Source: Microbacterium soli (GTDB lineage Bacteria > Actinomycetota > Actinomycetes > Actinomycetales > Microbacteriaceae). From it: a stretch of 64,000 bases of DNA. The position numbers were made by a program, and so were the translations under genes. The notes below the pieces were generated by a model. It saw only the letters and a list, made by a program, of their open reading frames with translations. It did not search any database and was not told the origin of the DNA. Within the stretch, counting starts at the first letter, position 1, and the number at the start of each line of letters is the position of its first letter. The stretch covers positions 2,480,001 through 2,544,000 of the forward strand of contig NZ_BAABCP010000001.1 in NCBI RefSeq assembly GCF_039539005.1, given 5' to 3'. Of the stretch, positions 58,330 through 64,000 are shown in pieces.

Positions 58330-58361
58330 GAGAAGGCGGATGCTGCGGCATCCGCCTTCTC
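58330..58361 (+). terminator. tig terminator
   Basis: A perfect 14-base-pair stem (58330-58343 with 58348-58361), loop TGCG, 19 bases after the tig stop. The stem contains GGATGC/GCATCC, a motif over-represented across the window. Confidence 0.85.
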
Positions 58362-58607
58362 CGTATCCGGGAGAAGACGTGACAGCTGTGAGTGACGACC
58401 GGCGACCCGCAGCGCCGGGTGGGTGCCGTCCGCCAGGATCGTGGTGACGCTGACGGCGGCATCCGTCGTGCGGACGGCGCTCGCGCCGCACCGGAGGCGT
58501 TACACCCGCTCCGTCACCGGATACGCCGCCGAACTGCTGGATCCGCGCGGCGGATGACACGCTCTGTGCTCAGGGCGAACACGGCCGAGCACCCGCGTTG
58601 TCGCCGG

Positions 58608-58613
58608 TAGATT
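58608..58613 (+). promoter_or_regulatory. Putative -10 of clpP1-clpP2
   Basis: TAGATT, 32 bases before the clpP1 ATG, leaving room for the CAGGAG ribosome site. Confidence 0.4.
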
Positions 58614-58645
58614 CGAATCACCGAAACACGGAAGCAGGAGCTGAC

Positions 58646-59236
<591 letters not shown>

Positions 59237-59251
59237 GGCAGGACGACGCAC

Positions 59252-59893
59252 ATGTACACACCCACCTTCCGCGCTGCCGGGAACCTGCCCTCCAGCCGCT
59301 ACGTGCTGCCGCAGTTCGAGGAGCGCACGGCCTACGGCTTCAAGCGCCAGGACCCGTACAACAAGCTGTTCGAGGATCGCGTGATCTTCCTCGGCGTGCA
59401 GGTCGACGACGCCTCGGCCGATGATGTCATGGCGCAGCTGCTGGTCCTGGAGAGCCAGGACGCCGAGCGCGACATCACGATGTACATCAACTCGCCCGGT
59501 GGTTCCTTCACTGCGATGACGGCCATCTACGACACCATGCAGTACGTGGCGCCGCAGATCCAGACCGTCGTCCTCGGGCAGGCGGCGTCCGCGGCGTCCG
59601 TGCTGCTGGCGGCCGGGGCCCCCGGCAAGCGCCTCGCGCTGCCCAACGCGCGCGTGCTCATGCACCAGCCGGCGATGGGCGAGGCCGGTCAGGGCCAGGC
59701 ATCCGACATCGAGATCCAGGCCAACGAGATCATGCGCATGCGTACGTGGCTTGAGGAGACCATGGCGCGCCACACCGGTCAGGCGGTGGAGAAGGTCAAC
59801 CGCGACATCGATCGCGACAACATCCTCTCCGCCGAGCAGGCCAAGGAGTACGGCATCGTCGACCAGGTGCTCACCTCGCGCAAGCGCGCCTGA
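59252..59893 (+). CDS. clpP2: ClpP2, ATP-dependent protease proteolytic subunit
   Basis: Partner of ClpP1 in the hetero-tetradecameric protease of actinobacteria. Length is 213 residues. Catalytic Ser in LGQAASAASVLLAAG (about 112) and His in VLMHQPAMGEAGQGQ (about 137), with [20 protein letters not shown] typical of ClpP. The N-terminus (about 25 residues ending SSRYVLPQFEERTAYG) resembles a propeptide and the family's processing region. It is co-transcribed with clpP1 and followed by a strong hairpin. Confidence 0.96.
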   Translation: MYTPTFRAAGNLPSSRYVLPQFEERTAYGFKRQDPYNKLFEDRVIFLGVQVDDASADDVMAQLLVLESQDAERDITMYINSPGGSFTAMTAIYDTMQYVAPQIQTVVLGQAASAASVLLAAGAPGKRLALPNARVLMHQPAMGEAGQGQASDIEIQANEIMRMRTWLEETMARHTGQAVEKVNRDIDRDNILSAEQAKEYGIVDQVLTSRKRA

Positions 59894-59909
59894 GCACGTC
59901 ATCTCACGA

Positions 59910-59941
59910 GGGCGGCTCGGTTCTGCGGAACCGGGCCGCCC
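59910..59941 (+). terminator. clpP1-clpP2 terminator
   Basis: A 14-base-pair stem (59910-59923 with 59928-59941, one G-U pair) with loop TGCG, 17 bases after the clpP2 stop. Confidence 0.8.
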
Positions 59942-60019
59942 GTCGTCGTGTCCGCGGCGTGCGCTTCGCGCCGGCTCCGCACGAGGGGGCCGCGGATGCG
60001 CGGATTCCATGACTCGTGC

Positions 60020-60033
60020 TGCTCATTTGAGCA
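60020..60033 (+). promoter_or_regulatory. Palindromic operator candidate upstream of the SorC/DeoR regulator
   Basis: TGCTCATTTGAGCA, a perfect six-base inverted repeat around TT, about 28 bases upstream of the -10 candidate of the regulator gene. It is a plausible autoregulatory site; binding is not shown. Confidence 0.5.
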
Positions 60034-60061
60034 TCATGGCGCGCGTACGTCGGTGCACTCC

Positions 60062-60067
60062 TAAGCT
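60062..60067 (+). promoter_or_regulatory. Putative -10 of the regulator-deoC-aldehyde dehydrogenase operon
   Basis: TAAGCT, followed by an AAGGAGG ribosome site (60076-60082) five bases before the ATG at 60088. Confidence 0.45.
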
Positions 60068-60087
60068 GGATACGGAAGGAGGATGTC

Positions 60088-61023
60088 ATGGACGACGAAC
60101 TTCTCATGGTGCGCGCGGCCGAGCTCTCGTACGACGAGAATCGCACGCAGGACGAGATCGGCGCACTCCTCGGCATCTCCCGGTGGAAGGTCGGCAGACT
60201 GCTGCTCCAGGCTCGCGAGCGCGGGATCGTGCGCATCGAGATCGTGCATCCGCGTGCCCGACGGCTGGGCCTGGAGCGTGCTCTCCTCGGTCGGTTCGGA
60301 TTGACGGATGCCGTCGTCGTCCCTGCGTCCGACGATCCCGGCGCGGTGCTGGAGCGCGTCGCCCGCGCCGCCGCCGACCTGCTCACGGCGCTGCGTCCCG
60401 TCCCGCGCACGCTGGCCGTCAGCTGGGGGCGCACGCTCACCGCCGTCGCCGACGCACTGCCCGACGGGTGGGCGCACGGCGTCACCGTCGTGCAGGCCAA
60501 CGGCGGAGTGAGTGTGAACCGGAGGGCCGGCGGCGCGGCATCCGTCGCCGTCACCATCGCCCAGCGCGGTGAGGGGCAGGCCGTGCTGCTGCCGAGTCCG
60601 GCGATCCTGGAGCGCATCGAGACCAAGCGGGCCGTCGAAGCGGACCGCACCGTCGCCGCCATCCTCGAGCGGGCCGCGGGTGCGGACACCTTCCTGTTCA
60701 CCGCGGGGCCGTGCGATCCGGCATCCGCTCATGTGGAGAACGGCTACCTGACCGCCGATGACATCGCCGAGCTCGCACGGCGCGGCGCAGTGGGGGATCT
60801 GCTCGGCCGCTACATCGACGCCGACGGGAACATCGTCGACCCGCAGCTGGATGCGCGCACCCTCGGTGTCGGCCTCGACCGGGTGCGCGCGTCGCCCCGA
60901 TCCATCTTCGTCACCGCGGGCATCGCCAAGCACGACATCGCGCGTACAGTCGTCAGCAACGGCCTCTGCACTGTTCTGGTGACCGACGAACCCACCGCCC
61001 TGGCACTTCTGGAGGAGACATGA
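60088..61023 (+). CDS. SorC/DeoR-family transcriptional regulator
   Basis: Probable repressor of the downstream deoC and aldehyde dehydrogenase genes. The 311 residues have an N-terminal helix-turn-helix (RTQDEIGALLGISRWKVGRL, about 19-38) and a SorC-type sugar-phosphate-binding domain (about 55-305, with VSWGRTLTAVADAL, TAGPCDPASAHVENGYLT and FVTAGIAKHDIARTVVSNG). Such regulators usually respond to phosphosugars; deoxyribose 5-phosphate is the natural guess from context. It overlaps deoC by four bases (ATGA). A palindrome upstream may be its operator. Confidence 0.92.
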   Translation: MDDELLMVRAAELSYDENRTQDEIGALLGISRWKVGRLLLQARERGIVRIEIVHPRARRLGLERALLGRFGLTDAVVVPASDDPGAVLERVARAAADLLTALRPVPRTLAVSWGRTLTAVADALPDGWAHGVTVVQANGGVSVNRRAGGAASVAVTIAQRGEGQAVLLPSPAILERIETKRAVEADRTVAAILERAAGADTFLFTAGPCDPASAHVENGYLTADDIAELARRGAVGDLLGRYIDADGNIVDPQLDARTLGVGLDRVRASPRSIFVTAGIAKHDIARTVVSNGLCTVLVTDEPTALALLEET

Positions 61024-62021
61024 CGACCACGGAACTCGCCCGACGCACCGCCGTCGACGTCCTGGGCGGTGAGCCCGATGACGCGACCCTGCGTCGTTTC
61101 CTGCACGGACTGCCCGGTGTGGACGCGGTCGGGCTGGAACAGCGCGCGGCCGCCCTCGGCACGCGCTCGATCAAGGCCACCTCGAAGGCCTGGGCGCTGG
61201 ACAAGGTCATCTCGCTGATCGACCTCACCACGCTCGAGGGCGCTGATACGGCGGGCAAGGTGCGCTCCCTGGTCGCGAAGGCCAAGAATCCGGATGCTTC
61301 GGACCCGACCACCCCGCGGGTTGCGGCGGTGTGCGTGTACGGCGACATGGTCGGCCACGCGGTCGAGGCGCTCGGCGACCTGCACGGCGACCCCGACGAG
61401 GGGCGCATCTCCGTCGCCGCCGTCGCGACGGCCTTCCCGTCCGGTCGCGCGTCTGTCGACGTCAAGCTGGCCGACACCGCGGATGCCGTGGCCGCGGGCG
61501 CCGACGAGATCGACATGGTCATCGATCGCGGAGCGTTCCTCGAGGGGCGCTACGGGTTGGTGTTCGACCAGATTGCGCGGGTGAAAGAGGCCTGTCGGCG
61601 CGAGGACGGCAGCTACGCCTCGCTCAAGGTCATCATGGAGACCGGCGAGCTGAACACCTACGACAACATCAAGCGCGCCTCCTGGCTGTCGATCCTCGCG
61701 GGAGGCGACTTCATCAAGACGTCCACCGGCAAGGTGCAGCCCGCGGCGACCCTGCCCACCACCCTGCTCATGCTCGAGACCGTGCGGGACTGGCATCGTG
61801 CGACGGGGGAGAGGATCGGTGTGAAGCCCGCCGGCGGCATCCGCTCGTCGAAGGACGCGATCCGCTACCTCGTCACGGTCGCCGAGACCGCGGGCGAGGA
61901 ATGGCTGCAGCCGCATCTGTTCCGTTTCGGCGCGTCGAGTCTGCTCAACGACGTCCTGCTGCAGCGCCAGAAGACCATCACCGGGCACTACTCCGGTGCC
62001 GACTACGTCACCATCGACTGA
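61020..62021 (+). CDS. deoC: Deoxyribose-phosphate aldolase
   Basis: Class I aldolase that splits 2-deoxyribose 5-phosphate to glyceraldehyde 3-phosphate and acetaldehyde. Length is 333 residues, longer than the roughly 220-260 of common DeoC, because of an N-terminal extension (about 50-60 residues) typical of the longer family branch. Core motifs are VISLIDLTTLEG, DEIDMVIDRGAFLEG, SLKVIMETGELNTYD and the Schiff-base Lys in GGDFIKTSTGKV (about 235-246), then VGVKPAGGIRSS-like IGVKPAGGIRSSKDA. The product acetaldehyde suggests why aldehyde dehydrogenases follow. Confidence 0.95.
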   Translation: MTTTELARRTAVDVLGGEPDDATLRRFLHGLPGVDAVGLEQRAAALGTRSIKATSKAWALDKVISLIDLTTLEGADTAGKVRSLVAKAKNPDASDPTTPRVAAVCVYGDMVGHAVEALGDLHGDPDEGRISVAAVATAFPSGRASVDVKLADTADAVAAGADEIDMVIDRGAFLEGRYGLVFDQIARVKEACRREDGSYASLKVIMETGELNTYDNIKRASWLSILAGGDFIKTSTGKVQPAATLPTTLLMLETVRDWHRATGERIGVKPAGGIRSSKDAIRYLVTVAETAGEEWLQPHLFRFGASSLLNDVLLQRQKTITGHYSGADYVTID

Positions 62022-62031
62022 GGAGCCTCAT

Positions 62032-63474
62032 ATGTCATTCCTGGAATACGCTCCCGCCCCTGAATCCACAGCGATCCTGAAGCTCAAGGACAGCTACGGA
62101 CTGTTCATCGACGGGGAGTTCGTCGACGGCTCCGGTCCCTCCTTCCACACCATCTCCCCCGCCGACGAGAGCCGCATCGCCGAGATCTCCTCGGCATCCG
62201 ATGAGGACGTCGATCGCGCCGTCGCAGCCGCCCGGCGGGCGTACGACAAGGTGTGGTCGAAGATGAGCGGACGCGACCGGGGCAAGTACCTGTTCCGCGT
62301 CGCCCGCCTCGTTCAGGAGCGCGCCCGTGAGCTGGCCGTCGCGGAGAGTCTGGACAACGGCAAGCCGATCAAGGAGAGCCGTGACGTCGACGTGCCCCTG
62401 GTCGCGGCCTGGTTCTTCTACTACGCGGGTTGGGCCGACAAGCTCGACTATGCGGGTCTCGGCGCGAACCCGAAGTCGCTGGGCGTGGCGGGGCAGGTCA
62501 TCCCGTGGAACTTCCCGCTGCTCATGCTGGCATGGAAGCTCGCACCGGCCCTCGCCGCCGGCAACACGGTGGTGCTCAAGCCCGCCGAGACCACACCCCT
62601 GACCGCGCTCATCTTCGCCGAGATCCTGCAGCAGGCCGACCTGCCGGCGGGCGTCGTGAACATCATCACGGGTGCGGGTGCCCCCGGAGCCGCTCTCGTG
62701 CGTCACGCCTATGTGGACAAGGTGGCCTTCACCGGATCCACGGCCGTCGGTCGAGACATCGCGAAGGCCATCGCGGGCACCGACAAGCGCGTGACGCTCG
62801 AGCTCGGCGGCAAGGCCGCGAACATCGTGTTCGACGACGCGCCCATCGATCAGGCCGTCGAGGGCATCGTGAACGGCATCTTCTTCAATCAGGGGCACGT
62901 GTGCTGCGCGGGCAGCCGACTGCTCGTGCAGGAGTCGATCCACGACGACGTCGTCGACCGCCTCAAGCATCGCCTGTCGACGCTGCGCCTCGGTGATCCG
63001 CTGGACAAGAACACCGACATCGGCGCCATCAACTCCGCGGCTCAGCTCGCCCGCATCCGCGAGCTCAGCGACATCGGCGAGGCCGAGGGCGCGGAGCGCT
63101 GGAGCGCGGACTGCGCGATCCCGGAGAAGGGCTTCTGGTTCGCCCCGACGATCTTCACCGGCGTCGAGGCGTCCAGCCGCATCGCCCGCGACGAGATCTT
63201 CGGACCCGTGCTGTCGGTGCTGACCTTCCGCACACCGGCCGAGGCGATCGCGAAGGCCAACAACACGCCGTACGGTCTGTCGGCCGGCATCTGGAGTGAC
63301 AAGGGATCCCGCATCCTCGCCGTCGCCGACCGGTTGCGGGCCGGAGTGGTGTGGGCGAACACCTTCAACCGCTTCGACCCGTCGAGCCCGTTCGGCGGCT
63401 ACAAGGAATCCGGCTACGGGCGCGAAGGCGGCCGTCATGGCCTGACCGCGTACCTCAAGGGAGCATCGGCATGA
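62032..63474 (+). CDS. Aldehyde dehydrogenase (first of two)
   Basis: NAD(P)-dependent aldehyde dehydrogenase of 480 residues. It has GQVIPWNFPLLMLAWKLAPA, the cofactor loop AFTGSTAVGRDIAKA, the catalytic Glu in TLELGGKAANIVFDD (about 257) and the nucleophilic Cys in FFNQGHVCCAGSRLL (about 290). ATG 62032 with GAGGAG spanning the deoC stop gives MSFLEYAPAPES. It probably oxidises the acetaldehyde from DeoC, though that substrate is inferred from context. It overlaps the second aldehyde dehydrogenase by four bases (ATGA). Confidence 0.94.
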   Translation: MSFLEYAPAPESTAILKLKDSYGLFIDGEFVDGSGPSFHTISPADESRIAEISSASDEDVDRAVAAARRAYDKVWSKMSGRDRGKYLFRVARLVQERARELAVAESLDNGKPIKESRDVDVPLVAAWFFYYAGWADKLDYAGLGANPKSLGVAGQVIPWNFPLLMLAWKLAPALAAGNTVVLKPAETTPLTALIFAEILQQADLPAGVVNIITGAGAPGAALVRHAYVDKVAFTGSTAVGRDIAKAIAGTDKRVTLELGGKAANIVFDDAPIDQAVEGIVNGIFFNQGHVCCAGSRLLVQESIHDDVVDRLKHRLSTLRLGDPLDKNTDIGAINSAAQLARIRELSDIGEAEGAERWSADCAIPEKGFWFAPTIFTGVEASSRIARDEIFGPVLSVLTFRTPAEAIAKANNTPYGLSAGIWSDKGSRILAVADRLRAGVVWANTFNRFDPSSPFGGYKESGYGREGGRHGLTAYLKGASA

Positions 63475-64000
63475 GCGCACGACTGACCGTTCCGAAGACG
63501 TACAAGCTCGCGATCGGCGGGGCGTTCCCGCGCAGCGAGTCAGGGCGCACCTATGAGGTGCTCTCCGCCGAGGGCGCCTTCCTCGCCAACGCCGCCAAGG
63601 CGTCGCGCAAGGACGCCAGGGATGCCGTGGTCGCCGCGCGGGCGGCCGTGAAGGGCTGGTCGGGTGCCACGGCCTACAACCGCGGGCAGGTGCTGTACCG
63701 GGTCGCGGAGATCCTGGAGGGGCGCCGCGCCCAGTTCGTCGACGAGATCGTCGGCCAGGAGGGCGCCACGGCCGCGGCGGCCGGCGCACAGGTGGATGCC
63801 GCGATCGACCTGTGGGTCTGGTACGCGGGATGGTGCGACAAGTACGCGCAGGTGGGCGGCAACGCCAACCCCGTCGCGGGCCCCTACTTCAACATCTCGG
63901 TGCCCGAGCCCACCGGGGTCGTCGCGATCGTGGCGCCGCAGGACTCCGCACTGCTGGGCCTGGTGTCCGTCATCGCCCCGGCGCTGGTCACCGGCAACAC
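63471..64000 (+). CDS. Aldehyde dehydrogenase (second of two, 3' end outside window)
   Basis: The first 176 codons are visible from ATG 63471, which overlaps the previous stop by four bases. The start MSARLTVPKTYKLAIGGAFP and the later DLWVWYAGWCDKYAQVGGNA and VPEPTGVVAIVAPQDSALLG match the N-terminal part of the aldehyde dehydrogenase superfamily. It differs from its neighbour in having VAPQDSALLG where the canonical IPWNFPLL stands, so it belongs to a divergent subfamily. The catalytic Glu and Cys lie beyond the window, so activity cannot be judged. Confidence 0.88.
   Translation, partial: MSARLTVPKTYKLAIGGAFPRSESGRTYEVLSAEGAFLANAAKASRKDARDAVVAARAAVKGWSGATAYNRGQVLYRVAEILEGRRAQFVDEIVGQEGATAAAAGAQVDAAIDLWVWYAGWCDKYAQVGGNANPVAGPYFNISVPEPTGVVAIVAPQDSALLGLVSVIAPALVTGN

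Larger units (their letters stand above)
58311..58645 (+). other. 335-base gap between tig and clpP1
   Basis: It contains the tig terminator (58330-58361) and a TAGATT -10 candidate for clpP1 at 58608-58613. Between them is a short open frame, 58423-58557 (GTG start, 44 codons, ending [10 protein letters not shown]), which has normal-looking high-GC codon use but no ribosome site. I cannot tell whether it is a small gene, a remnant or chance. Confidence 0.4.

Overview
This window is a GC-rich (roughly 70% by eye), densely packed bacterial chromosome segment. Gene content and order point to an actinobacterium of the family Microbacteriaceae, most likely Microbacterium or a close relative. The evidence is a division and cell-wall cluster running into Wag31/DivIVA, the actinobacterial proteins RbpA and WhiA, a DUF3043 protein, the actinobacterial oxidase subunit CtaF, a di-haem QcrC with an N-terminally extended Rieske protein, a ClpP1/ClpP2 pair, and many leaderless-type promoters. 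I see no prophage, insertion sequence, integron, CRISPR array or rRNA. It reads as core chromosome with one accessory-looking island at about 53.5-56.4 kb.

Layout. 1-11.6 kb: mraY (cut by the left edge), murD, ftsW, murG, murC, ftsQ, ftsZ, sepF, a YggT protein, divIVA/wag31, lspA and an RluD-type pseudouridine synthase; this is peptidoglycan precursor synthesis plus the divisome and polar-growth machinery. 11.7-19.3 kb: dnaE, an unidentified membrane protein, hisD, nrdR and pyrD. 19.4-21.9 kb: a reverse-strand DUF3043 protein, an M20 dipeptidase and an IscA/ErpA-type Fe-S carrier. 22-30.3 kb: ctaC-ctaD-ctaF forward, facing a rhodanese gene and the reverse-strand operon ctaE-qcrC-qcrA-qcrB. 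Together these encode most of the bc1-aa3 respiratory supercomplex. 30.5-35.6 kb: trpD, a standalone 5'-3' exonuclease, rpsA, coaE and a DUF4126 membrane protein.

35.7-46.7 kb: the excision-repair genes uvrB, uvrA and uvrC, with a five-gene MoxR/DUF58 cluster inserted between uvrB and uvrA. 46.7-53.4 kb: rapZ, whiA, sodA, the glycolytic genes gap-pgk-tpiA, secG and rbpA. 53.5-56.3 kb: a reverse-strand four-gene island with three small exported proteins carrying SipW-type signal peptides and one protein that joins a SipW-type signal peptidase to an LPXTG-anchored domain. This is the most unusual system in the window. 56.5-59.9 kb: divergent tRNA-Gly and tRNA-Pro, trigger factor, clpP1 and clpP2. 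60-64 kb: a SorC/DeoR-family regulator, deoC and two aldehyde dehydrogenases (the second cut by the right edge), apparently a deoxyribonucleoside catabolic operon.

Control signals. Many genes have a TANNNT -10 hexamer only 6-7 bases before the start codon and no Shine-Dalgarno, which suggests leaderless mRNAs. At five junctions the upstream gene's TAG stop codon is itself the first half of that hexamer. Within operons, four-base ATGA/GTGA/TTGA overlaps are common. Strong hairpins separate convergent or adjacent units.
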